A stretch of 64,000 nucleotides of DNA from Marisa cornuarietis (lineage: Eukaryota; Mollusca; Gastropoda; Architaenioglossa; Ampullariidae). Below are positions 49,170-60,239 of this stretch, piece after piece. The stretch lies in contig SMMW01000001.1 in assembly GCA_004794655.1 (NCBI GenBank), positions 5,329,001-5,393,000 of the forward strand, given 5' to 3'. Numbering within the stretch: the stretch's first letter is position 1; every line of letters begins with the position of its first letter. The position numbers were made by a program, and so were the translations under genes. The notes beneath the pieces are model-generated. The model was not told the origin of the DNA. It was given only the letters and a program-made list of their open reading frames with translations, and searched no databases.

Positions 49170-49790
49170 GTGTTTCTTTGTTTACAATGCGAGATAACGA
49201 GCTCGAATTTAGGTGCATTAGACTCGAGAAAACAGTGTTTGATTACGTAAGGTTACGTGAAGATTTTCTGCTGAGGCAGCTTGTACTGTCCACTGGAGAA
49301 AATCATCATCGTCATTATCCCCTTAACCCTGGCTGGTCGTATGGGAACCTAATAACATTTCCACCAAATCTCGCTTTCTCGGTTCTCTGCCCTTCTCTGG
49401 AAATACAAGAGCACATCCATGCGTGGGTATTGTCTGCCCCTTTCTTTTTTGTCTGCCGCATCGTTTACTGCCCTGTGCTATTCCCTGCTGATTCATTTTT
49501 GCAAATCCCGATAATCTTGTGTTGTACCCATACGATTAAGTCTTCATATTTTCACAGTGGATAGGTCTTTATAGTGCCCATTAGTATTTCAGTTCGAAAC
49601 ACTGTGATGGCCTGCTCCATGGTGTTAAGTGTTCCAATTAAAAAAATAACTTAAGTACACCATCACGATTAAATTTCCATACTTCTATTAAAACTCGTAT
49701 AATATCAGTTTGCCTATTAAAACAACGGATACCAAACTCAAAGATACAGAGGAAAGGCACTTCATAGGAAACTCGCAGAAACCCTACTTT
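49170..49790. other. Intronic DNA, nothing recognised
   Basis: A 178-codon frame that begins inside the 46-bp array runs to 49,564, without recognisable motifs. Confidence 0.4.
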
Positions 49791-49793
49791 ACA

Positions 49794-50036
49794 TGTGCGT
49801 AGTGGTCAGCGCGATGTACCCGTGATTGGCCGTGAAGCGAAGCTTACTTTCCCTAGTCAATCCAGCTGGTGGGAACGGGTACCTGACTCGAAAGAGTGTT
49901 TGGGAAGGTAAGGCAGCAAAGGAGAGAAGATGGGCACTGCCTTCACGTAAGGCTGGCCCCGACACAAGTGAGGTCTAACACCTCACTCCCTGACGACCTG
50001 AAAAAGGTCATGGCACGATCTATTTGGTCAGACCCG
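49794..50036 (+). mobile_element. SINE-like element
   Basis: Box A-like GTAGTGGTCAGCGCGATG opens a roughly 240-base element. The body contains GAAAGAGTGTTTGGGAAGGT, AAGGCAGCAAAGGAGAGAAG and CGACACAAGTGAGGTCTAAC. Box B is degraded (GGTACCTGACTCG). Confidence 0.5.
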
Positions 50037-50039
50037 TGA

Positions 50040-53000
50040 TCGAACGTCCAGGTCTCTAATGCTCATACTCATTGTTCTCCCATAGGTTCGGGACCGTGTC
50101 TCTTCTGGGCCTTCGTTCCTGGGGAGTATCGGCCGGATAGTGACTGTATGGACAAGTCCCATTACCCAGTTGCTGACTCTGACACGAGCACGAGTTCTCT
50201 TTCTTTGTACTCCTCCTAACGTCCTGTCACGTGGTGAGTGTTGGTGGGGCAGGCATGGAGGGAGCGGAAGGGAGAGGAAAGATACATGGGGTCTCAAGCT
50301 CGCACGACGTGACAAGCGAGATCCGATTTCGCATTCAGCAACAACAAGTTTTATGAAGATAATAGATATTACTGTCATCATCGCTACACGTCCCATAAAC
50401 CACGGAGAGTAGGGGTGGGTGGGTGGCAGACCGGGGAGGGACAGAGGGGAGTGGGTGAGAGAATGATGAAAAAGAACCGCTCCTCAAGTCCAACTTCACA
50501 AACACTGATATGAATGGTTTGGAGGCAAACCTTATTAACATCACACCTGTCCAGGTGAGGAATAGTTTGGGTCGCGCGAGCCAGCAATGTGACGTTTACG
50601 ACTGCCCGCCGGGCCAGTGGGGGGAGGAGGAGTAGGCAAGCTTCGGTGCATTCACCTTGACACTACCTTACCCACCCCCTACACACCCTTTTACCCACTA
50701 AGCGTACTCCTTACCGTCACACGACATCTACAAACAATAAACTTTTTATCCAGTTTCGAGGACGCCATCTTTGTCATGCGTACTAAATCAGCCTCGGTTC
50801 ACATTTACTCCTAATCGGTCGCACTTTCTTTCTTCACTTCTTTTGTCTTACAGGCGGAAACGAAGAATTAACAAACTGCAGAAGATAGTACTCCCGATCT
50901 TCCAAAGAAATAACTTAATTGAGGATCGGGGTAGAAACAAGAGCAAAAATCGCTTCAAGTGCTCCTTACATCCTGCAATGATTAAGAATGTTGGGGAGAC
51001 GTATAAAGAACAAATCGAAATGAAAATATTTTGTAAGAAAAATAATAACACATCGAGAGTAAAGGACACAGAAAATAATCCGTGGTGAATAAACGCGTGC
51101 TGGTGCTTTTTCAAATCATTGAACTGAACGTTGCAAAGTGCTGATAATAAAAATAAGAATCAAACTTTTAAAAAATAGCCACGTAACATCAAAACTTGGA
51201 ACACGTGTATTGCCGACCAAACGTGTACACACGAAGAATGCTTTTGCCATAAGCACTAAACGTATTGAGAGGCGTTATTTATGACGTCATTTAGTCCTGT
51301 TAACGTTTGGTTTGGCTGTAACCACAAAAAATATTCAAGGTTAAACCAAAATTACAACTGCGGTTGCCCAAGAAATCATTTTCTTGCAGTATTCCGTTAT
51401 TTAACAAAAGAAAAAAATGTAAACATCGCTGTATATCTTTTTACATGAAGCTGTTGTGTAATTATTTACTATAGCTTCCTTGTCAGAAGACCCACATTGC
51501 TAAGGACAACAAATGGTCTCCTGTGATTTAGTTTGGGTTAGCCGGAGATTTTTCCGGTTGAAAAAAAATGTGTTTATCCAGCTGGCTGACTGGGCCAGTC
51601 TTCAGCGACTCAGTGTAGCAGTACGTGAGGTGGGCTTACACAGAGAGCGCAAAACAGGAAGACACAAAAGTTTGCCCACACATTGCCACATAAGATGGTA
51701 CCTCCGCAATCATCGTCATCTTGGGCAGACTTCCAAGTATAAATGGAATCTCAATCTTTGATGGTATTTCAGATATCTTTCAAAGTCAACGTTAGTAATA
51801 CAAGTAAGCTGTAACTGTACATTTAAATCTTCATTTTGATCAAAAGGTACAGTCATCTAACAGTCACTAGCATCCTGAAAATACTTTTTTAAATCATTAT
51901 TTTGATGTCTTTCCGCCAATGAGCCTTTTAACGCGGCGTGCAACTGGTTATTCCATTTTGTGGACCAGGATCCGAGCAAAGCCGACATGCAAATGGTCCT
52001 CCTGCCCAACCCGTCCCTGACCATTCGTCAGCCGCTTAGTCCAACCTCGTGCTTCGCAGACACGCTGCCTAACTGTATTTCCTGGCCCGAAGCAGTGTTC
52101 GTCTGCTTATACCCACGGGCACTTCCATTCTCAAGTAACGAGACTGTGATCGTGATTACGGACACGTGCATGTCCTTGGTGCCAAAAATATCCAAACTTG
52201 TCTACCCTACCCACTTCTTGTTTTAGAGGACAAGTCGGAAGTCATCGTTTTTTATTCGTCCAGGGGAAACATTTGTCTAAATATATAATGCTTCGGAAGA
52301 GGTAAACATAAATATGCGGGCTTTCGCTGTGTGATATGTCAGCCATTATGCCTCAAATCTCCTTTTTCGACCTTGCCACTTTTCTTCTACTTTATTTCAG
52401 TTCATTATCAGCCTTTGTCTTCAGTGTTAGCAGCACCAATATCTTTATGATAAGGAAGAATAGGCTAAACGAATGTTATTACTCTTTGTTACTTAAGTTC
52501 TTAAGTCAAACATGTCAATCTCCACAAGTAAAATGAATATATTTGACAAGAGTGGGAAAGTTTCAACTTGAAGTTTTTTTCGTCAAGCTTGACTCTGACA
52601 AAGTGTATGTTTGTACGCAGAGATGCTTAAAAATGCGTCAAGTGCAAAAAAGCAATAAAGGAGTGCAGACGCCTTGTCCTGAAGTCCTCAAACTGTTGCA
52701 TGCAGCAGTTTATTTTTGGTAATGCCAACCATTCTTTTTAAATCGTACTTTTGAAATTACAGTACGAAAATGAGACAAAACGTACTCCGTCTTGACCTCT
52801 AACCCAACCTTGCTTCACCCAATGAAAATTAAAAATAGCTTCTCCTTAGCCCTTGACCTAGAAAAGCTCTAAAGACTCTTCTTTTGTCCAAGGCTGAACC
52901 CAGAAAAAAAATTAATTCTTCGGCGTGGATAGAAAGGGGAAGAGTCTGACTACGTAATTAAATTAACCGAGTAGTTTTAAAACTTAAACAGAAATATGAG

Positions 53001-53085
53001 ACATTTTATTCTACAAAGTACGAGGTCAAACATTAGGCCCGCTGTGGCTGCACATCAAGCACTATAGCACTCTTTCGTTCTTTTC
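50040..53085. other. Intronic DNA, no element recognised
   Basis: Unique-looking. No simple repeat longer than about 15 bases. Confidence 0.4.
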
Positions 53086-53087
53086 TT

Positions 53088-53965
53088 TCAACCCCTTCCA
53101 CCTGTGATGTTCAACATTTTGGAGAACATCATGCATGAAACCCTTCACGACCATCTCACTTCCATTTCCGTCGGTAGAAGGCTGATTTGCAGCCTACGCT
53201 TTCCAGACAACATCGATCCGATAGCAGGCACTTACAGAGAACTGCAAGACCTTACCAAGAGACTGACAAACTGTTCGAACGGATATGAAAGGGAGACCAG
53301 CACTGACTAGGGTAAAGTCGTGGTCATTGGCGACGGAAAAACAGAGATCTACATGAACGAAATACGGCTCGAAGAGATAAACAGTTTTAAACACTGGGAG
53401 CCGCTCACTCCAAAGATGGCAGTTCCGCGACAGATATATATATATATACACCAGGATCGCAACAACAAAAGCGGCAATGACTAAGTTAACTTAGCTAAGC
53501 ATTGTATGGTTTCAGCCATAACATCAGGTTTACTACAAGGTACAATCTGTACAAGTTACTCGTGGTCCTCATCCTGATTTACGGATGTGAAACGCGAATT
53601 CTGCTTGACGATATGGAGAGGAGAATCCAGGCATTCAAGCAAATGTCTTAGGAGGCTGCTCCAGATCTCGCACAGAAATAATAACGACTTGTATGAAGAC
53701 ACCAGGAACCTCTACTAGCAGCAGTCAGTAGGCGTAAAATGGTCTTTTTCTGCTCACGTGACCAGGAACAGCACCTTGTAGAAGACTATCCTCAAGGTAC
53801 CTTGGATGGTAGTCAACGCCACAGAAAAACTGGCTGAACGCAAAGGAGATGAAAGGACGTCCTGCACAGGACGTCCAAGACAGACATGAGTGGTGTGCTT
53901 TGTCACATGCCCTTCCCAAAGACCGGTGCCAGTCAAGGAACGGATGATGATGATGATGATTAGGA
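53088..53965 (+). mobile_element. Degraded RTE-like LINE 3' part ending in (GAT)n
   Basis: Frames read FNILENIMHETLHDHLTSIS, SLRFPDNID (active-site FADD damaged), LQDLTKRLTNCSNGYERETS-stop, MNEIRLEEINSFK and LVVLILIYGCETRILL. The element ends ACCGGTGCCAGTCAAGGAAC and GGATGATGATGATGATGAT, which identifies the trinucleotide tail of this family. Confidence 0.85.
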
Positions 53966-53969
53966 GGAG

Positions 53970-55875
53970 GAGGATTATGATGATGATGGCTCTATTATGC
54001 AGGATATAGCACTCTAATAAGGACATTTTTCATTCAGGTCCAGACCCATTCTATGATACTTGTTCACACCAATTGAGTGTATTTTGCTAACTCACTATTT
54101 ATGTTTCCAAACTATCAGTCTCCTTGTCGAAACACTGGAATATTCTCTTAAGACCAATACGTATGTTTTCTCCTACTACTTGCATCCTTCTCACGTAGTC
54201 TCTAACTACATCTGCTGAGTATCTTTTCGGATCCTGCTCTCCTTACGCAGCCTCTTTTGTCCATAAAATGCAAGTTTAAGTGGCTGTGACAGTTTACTGA
54301 AATGCAACCCTATGCAACAAAGCAACCCTTCGTTTTTAAATTCCTTACTGACATCACGTTAATTAGTTTGTTTTCTAAGAATATTTCTCTGTCGCCTTCA
54401 CACTAAATAAAATTAAATTAGCAATATCTTGCAGAATGTACTAGAATCTGTAATCAGACAAGAGCAGTGTGGAGTAAGAATCTAAATGTAAAGGAGTGGA
54501 GAGAGGAAAAGATTACTTTCGGCTTGTGCCGGGATCTTCGCGTCACCGGCTGACCGTCTTTCTCCAGCCGAGCGCCAGTTCATCAGCCATAGCAGACACT
54601 CATTGAGTAAGCCCTGACGGTTCATTAGGCACCGAGTTGTGTTTGACTTGCGTCGGTTTTCACCCCGACAATAAAACCGACAAACTTAACCTCTCTGTTT
54701 ACGCCAAAGAGGCACCCAGCTAAATTAAGTGACACTCTTGGAATGAGCAGGGCGGGAGGACAACCTGCCTCCCTTCCGAGAGAGCTTATGACGCCTCGCC
54801 CGCGGGCCTGACGGAAATTCATTTAGCCCCAGTTGGCACATTTTGCCGGACCTAATTGCTTTTGGGGGACTATAACTATTGATGACACAGAGTGATCTAA
54901 TAAGGACAGGAGCAAGATCGTCCACGTCCAATTTCTACACTCTGGTGGTCTCCCTTGGGCTGAGCTAGGGTGCCCCAAACCAATCTGTCGCTTTGTCGCA
55001 GGAATTGGTTTATCAACATACAAACTATCTGAATAATCTGATTACTCAATTATTGAAATTGAGTGGAAATAAATTAGGGACTTGTAAGAAACATACTAAT
55101 CGAATCTCCCGTCAGTAATGAGGCAGGCCCGAACGCCGTCCTCCCTGCCTCTCCAAGACTTCTTGGGCGGACAGGAGAACGATGGCGCCAGAGATTGCAG
55201 TCATCTTTTTCCTCCCCCTACACGCTAATGTTCTGACTTAATCAGGGCTAAGGGTGAAATAGTCTTCAAAACTGGCATTTTCCAATATAACCGAATCATC
55301 AGCCGAAATCAAGCGAGCCAGTCGCGGATTTCAAGCGAGGATGAGAGGCGCGTGCGGTTTGAAGGACATCCAGAGGACTGTGGGGCGAGGTATTTAAGTA
55401 CAATCTTAGCTGCTTGCCTGGGTGGACAGCTGGATGTATTTGTGGTGGGCGTGACACGGCGTTTCCAGGTGAGCACAGGTGTAGATGACATGCAGCTCGG
55501 GAAGTGCCAATGGCAGCCATGTTCCGCATGTGGGGCGGTACCTCCCTGATCTACTCCGGCGTCGCCCAGTCATGGTGAGGCCAACTCACTCTTTGATTTT
55601 AATGGACGGCACGTGGGGATGTATATCCGTGACCACTTGCAGTGTTCTCTGCCTCAGAAAGGTTTTGTGGATTTCCTGTATCAATGTCCCTCGTGCTGGG
55701 GTGTGGCGTGTCTACCTCTCGAGGTCAGTTTTGTAGGCCAAAGAATGTTTTTTCCATGTCACGTTGGCTGCTTCATTATGCTGTAGAGCTGGAGATGCAA
55801 ACTGTCAGGCAATTTACATTAGTCTGGGAATTCCGTGAAACGTTAAATGCCTAACATGGCAAACTTATGTCACCG
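53970..55875. other. Non-repetitive intronic stretch with a possible conserved element
   Basis: Includes a roughly 700-base island (54,520-55,110) with balanced composition and several homeodomain-type cores (CCTAATTGC, CAATTATTG). No exon seen. Confidence 0.4.
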
Positions 55876-55879
55876 TTTA

Positions 55880-55880
55880 C

Positions 55881-55959
<79 letters not shown>

Positions 55960-55960
55960 G
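55880..55960. repeat. (GAT)n microsatellite
   Basis: About 27 perfect GAT triplets. Confidence 0.98.
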
Positions 55961-55964
55961 CTGC

Positions 55965-58200
55965 AAGTTATGGTTTTTAATGTGAACGCTGTTCTGGAGT
56001 ACACAGTCCGCTGAACGTAGCCACCAGTTTGTGATCCTGCAACCCGACGACATCATTTGTTTCATGAAGCGCAGATCTGTGAAAAAAAACCAAGACAATG
56101 TTGAATAGCCAAATCTGTGCATCCACCTTTCCTTTTCACAAGAAGATCACATTCCCCACCCACCCACCCCCATTTAGCATTTTGTGTTGTACTCTATTTG
56201 TAGTTCACTACCGAGTGAAGAAATGCGCTATTTAAGTTCTCTTTTAGGATAATAATAATGATAATATGTAAACTACTGATTAAAAGGCAAGCTTGCTAAA
56301 GGAAAAAAAACTAAAGTTGTAAAAGAACAATGGTATCATCTGAAGGATACTTTCCAATGGACCCAATGTTTGGCTGTTCCATGATTAAGGCTGAGTAGTA
56401 CGGCCAGCGTTTGAAAGTAGACGGAAAAAAGTAAGAGGCTGATGTTGGATATTTGAGTAGCTGTACATTATATTACATGTTCAAACTAAATAACGTTGTC
56501 AAGCGGGAAAATAAATGAAAATGTAAAGCAAATTCCTGTATAAAGCAAATTTTAAACTTTTCGTTTAAAAAGAACAATTCTACATTTGAGCATGTTCCAT
56601 ATTCTTTCTAGAATTCAACACTACAAGAAAGAAAGCAAGAAAGAAAGATTTGTACAAAACAATAAACAAATTAGGTCAAGTAGTTTATTATTATCTACTT
56701 ATTTATCATTCCAAAATGTAATTTACATTACAAAAGTGTGTATGTGTGCGTGCGAGAGTGAGTGCAAGCTGATATTTTATTGAGTATAATCTAGTACAGA
56801 CTGACAACCTGGATTGGTAAGAAATTGAGACATTTTTGCATATGAGATGAAAGGGACATTCGGGGTCAGAGCCTCGACCAGCAAATTTCGGAAAAACTTT
56901 GCTGTGGGGGGGTGGGGGGTGTTTCTTCCTTCCCCCTCCTTTCTTCCATGTTCCGCATTTGCGCCCTCCTCGCAGTGGATGACTTTCTGCAGCGGACCCT
57001 CTTCAGAGACATTAACAGCATTGCGCGCCCGGAAATTGATTAAACAGCAAATCCTTCCAATATGGCCGTCATCAATCAAATTTCTCTACTCCAAAGCTTG
57101 AGTTGATTTGCTCAAGTCCCTCCGCTGCAAATTTATTCATAGGTAGCTTTTCACGGGCGGTGCAGTCCGTGTCGTGCTGGCTGTGGCATCTATCTCTGTC
57201 ACGGTTCTGGAGTCTTTTCCCCTACTCCTACCCCCCACCAAACAAGGCGACGAAATGAGATTGTTTTGGAGGCTTTGTCTTGTGTTGAGATGTGTGGAGG
57301 GCAGCGCGAGGGCTAACTGGAGGGCGGCTAGGATTTGACGAATGAAACAAAAAGACCGCATACGTCATATTTATAAATGAGTATTTTCGCTTTGGTTGTT
57401 GTTGTTGTTGTTGTTGTTTTTTAAGAAAAGCCTCTTAGTAAACAATGTGTAAAATAATGTGTGGGTGGCGTAGGACATGTATTTTTATGTTTATGCGTAT
57501 ACTTGCGTGTTTCTGCATGTGAGCAAGCCAGGGAATGACTGCAAGCATGCATTCACGACTGCAATCATCGCATACACTTCTGCCCTTCCGTCTGTAACCT
57601 CTTGTCCGGCAGGAAGGTCTGTGATATAAAACAAAGAATACCATTTTTTTCTGCTCTGACTTGGGCGGCTGGGCTGTTCTACTCATGCGAGAAAAGCCGA
57701 ACGCGGTTCCCAGCCTGACTAACTTTGACCATGACGGTTTTGATCGTTCAATCAATCTGTCCAAATTAACAGTCTACGTCAGAACCCTAACCCTAATCCT
57801 TAACTTAACCCAACACCCGAGAGCTATCTCAATCATCGATGTCAAGCTAGCAGGTTAACACCCACGTACACACAGAGGGAAGGTGATGGTGGGGGGAGTG
57901 GGAAAAAATCTCCAGAACAGAAATAAATAACAAAGCGTGTTTACCAAAGAGGAAATAAAAGATTCATCAAATCACGAACCTGCACCTTTTGTACTGAAAA
58001 CCACCCCCTTTTTCTCACTACACTTTTGCAGCTTCGTGAAAAGCAGTAATTAATTAAGCCGTTTTAGGTACTGCATTTTCATTGGCCACTATACAAGGAC
58101 GCATTAAAAGACGGTGCGCGCATGCGTAATAAAAGTCAGTACGGGAAAAAAATTGCGTACCTCCCGCTCTTAAGTCATAAGAAATATTTCTACTCTCTCT
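55965..58200. other. Intronic DNA with a possible regulatory island
   Basis: Contains an island at 56,980-57,150 with GGAAATTGATTAAACAG, CATCAATCAAATT and GAGTTGATTTG; a short (GTT)n at 57,399-57,418; no exon seen. Confidence 0.4.
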
Positions 58201-58203
58201 CTC

Positions 58204-58206
<3 letters not shown>

Positions 58207-58266
<60 letters not shown>
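58207..58266. repeat. (GT)n microsatellite
   Basis: Perfect GT run following a CT stretch. Confidence 0.97.
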
Positions 58267-58267
<1 letters not shown>

Positions 58268-58269
58268 GG

Positions 58270-59361
58270 AGTAACTATACGTCATGTAATGTCATGTACT
58301 TGGGACTGTGCTGGACTGTCTGTCTTCATATCCTGATTGTCCCGCCTTCACTCCGTCTCGTCCTCGCTCTCATTTCTCTGAAAGCATAATACGTAACATC
58401 AGAGCAGCAAATGCATTACCGCTTTCCCCAAGTTCAATATACATTTTTTTGTTAAATTATTATTATTATCGTTGTCAGCAAATTAGTTGAATGTCTAATA
58501 ACGTGTGCGTCGGTTGTGTTTGTAATGCACATTAAATTTTGCTGACGTAGATTTTAAGCATTTATCTATGTTCTATTTTTCGTTAACATTTTTTCTGTCC
58601 TTTCGTGTCCTTCTTTCCTTAGCATCCCGAGAAGATGACAGGTGAAACATTAATTAAACCAAAAGACAAAGGCACAGAGAACTTACAATAAAAGCTACAG
58701 CATATTTACTTCTGCGGCTTAGGGAAATGAGGAAAGAAGTTTCTAGTTGTGACATTTTTATCTGTAACCTGTATTAATTTTAGGTACGTACTTCATTTTT
58801 TATGAATTATTTAAGGAATCTTAACGGTTATCATGACTTTATTTTTTCCTTATACATGTAAGTATACTCACAGAGTTATTTTTTATTTACATAATTGCAC
58901 AATAGAACAATAATTCTAAGATATTTAAGTGATGTTGCATTGATGACCGTGATCTCAATGTAATAACTAATAGATAATGAACGTATGCTGTCCTATTAGC
59001 CTGGGCCTGAAAGATACTCACTCCAAAGGCTTAATATTTAACATCTGTGGGTACTTTAACGAGCACATTGATGTCTAATGTGTTATATAGGCAGATCGTC
59101 AACGCTCATTTCAACTTTATGCACCGTGTTTTACGCAACGTTAATTATTTTCATTTCCGTCACGACGAAATATTTTAGTTTGTAAAAATATTTTGAATCC
59201 AGTGGATTATACACTCTTTACATATGTTGGGTGGTCTTTGCATGTGTAAATACATTTAATTGTTCTTTTAAATTTCTTTTAAGATTCAGCGTTAGGCAAG
59301 TTTTGAGTCAATTTTACAGCCGCTGCTGCTTAATCTCATCTGTTTTCCTATGTGCTTGCAG
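58270..59361. other. 3' end of the giant intron
   Basis: AT-rich. The polypyrimidine tract and acceptor of the bHLH exon lie at 59,319-59,361. Confidence 0.5.
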
Positions 59362-59600
59362 CATACTGGAGTTGCGGAAGGAAAAATCACGTGACGCGGC
59401 GAGGTCCAGACGAGGAAAAGAAAACTACGAGTTCTACGAGCTAGCTAAGTTACTTCCCTTGCCCGCGGCAATTACTAGTCAACTGGACAAAGCTTCCATA
59501 ATCCGACTGTCCATCAGCTACCTCAAACTGCGGGACTTTTCTGGTCACGGGGATCCACCTTGGAATCGAGATCCTGGCCACCACGTCAAAACCGTCAAAG
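59362..59600 (+). CDS. trh: trachealess/NPAS1/3-like bHLH-PAS factor, bHLH exon
   Basis: The acceptor is a pyrimidine tract ending tgtgcttgcag; the donor is AAAG|gtgagag, phase 1; 239 bases, open throughout. It encodes, as residues 35-113, [20 protein letters not shown] (basic region), helix 1 ([12 protein letters not shown]), the loop [11 protein letters not shown] and helix 2 ([17 protein letters not shown]). The FSGHGDPPW tail is diagnostic of Trachealess/NPAS1/NPAS3, not Single-minded or HIF. Known for this family: a nuclear factor that pairs with Tango/ARNT through bHLH and PAS domains, binds TACGTG-type sites, and controls tubulogenesis in Drosophila and neural genes in vertebrates. PAS-A, PAS-B and the C-terminus are not in the window; the transcript continues past 64,000. 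Confidence 0.95.
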
Positions 59601-59839
59601 GTGAGAGTTCGGGACAGGGGAGGTTAGGGGGGGGGTGGACTTTCGTCACAACGAAAACCTCTTTCAATGGAGGTCTTTGCACACATGCATAACCAGTTAC
59701 AAACGAACATGCTGAAAACTCACAGATTGCTCCGATGTCTCTTCAATAGGACATCAACCATTTGACTTATAATCACTGTTCTCGCTGTCACGCTTGGTTC
59801 TCCAAATGTCACCCACAGAAATCTCTGGCACAGCAGCAG

Positions 59840-60200
59840 TTAAGAACTTTTTCTGCCTTCGTCATTCCGTTGACCAAATTTCTGTTGACGTCATTTTCTT
59901 GCATTATTATTATTATTGTATTGACCATTTTTCTGTTTACATTTTCTCTTCCGTCGTTACATTTTATTTACGCTCATTTTCTACATGTGTCATTCCACTG
60001 GCTAATTTCTTTTGTTTACATTTTCTTCTACGTACTCCTTTAATCAATTTTCCGTTTCTGTCGTTTTCTGCCTCCATTATTCCGGTGACCATTTTTTTCC
60101 CCTTGCGTGCGCTATTTTCTGCCAACCTTATTCCATTGACCAAGTTTTCTTAAGCGGAGTTCTTTTCCCTAAATCATTTTTCTGCCCTATTTTTGGCATA
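59840..60200. repeat. Diverged minisatellite, unit about 55 bp
   Basis: Units around TTCTGCCTTCGTCATTCCGT plus TGACCAATTTTCTGTT recur about six times with strong divergence, 240 bases after the bHLH exon donor. Confidence 0.6.
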
Positions 60201-60239
60201 AAATTTACCATCAGGAAGATTCCGTAATTTCTTTAAATT

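Noticed and set aside
49028..49564. 178-codon frame after the 46-bp array
   Set aside because: Starts inside the array and shows no motif, domain or splice context.
55299..55736. Overlapping frames on both strands
   Set aside because: Several frames are open on both strands by composition; no family signature.
57782..57802. Interstitial telomeric repeat (CCCTAA)
   Set aside because: Only about two and a half imperfect units.
59231..59692. Reading the bHLH frame as a 153-codon protein starting at 59,231
   Set aside because: The part before 59,362 is intron ending in a polypyrimidine tract and AG, and the part after 59,600 follows a consensus donor.
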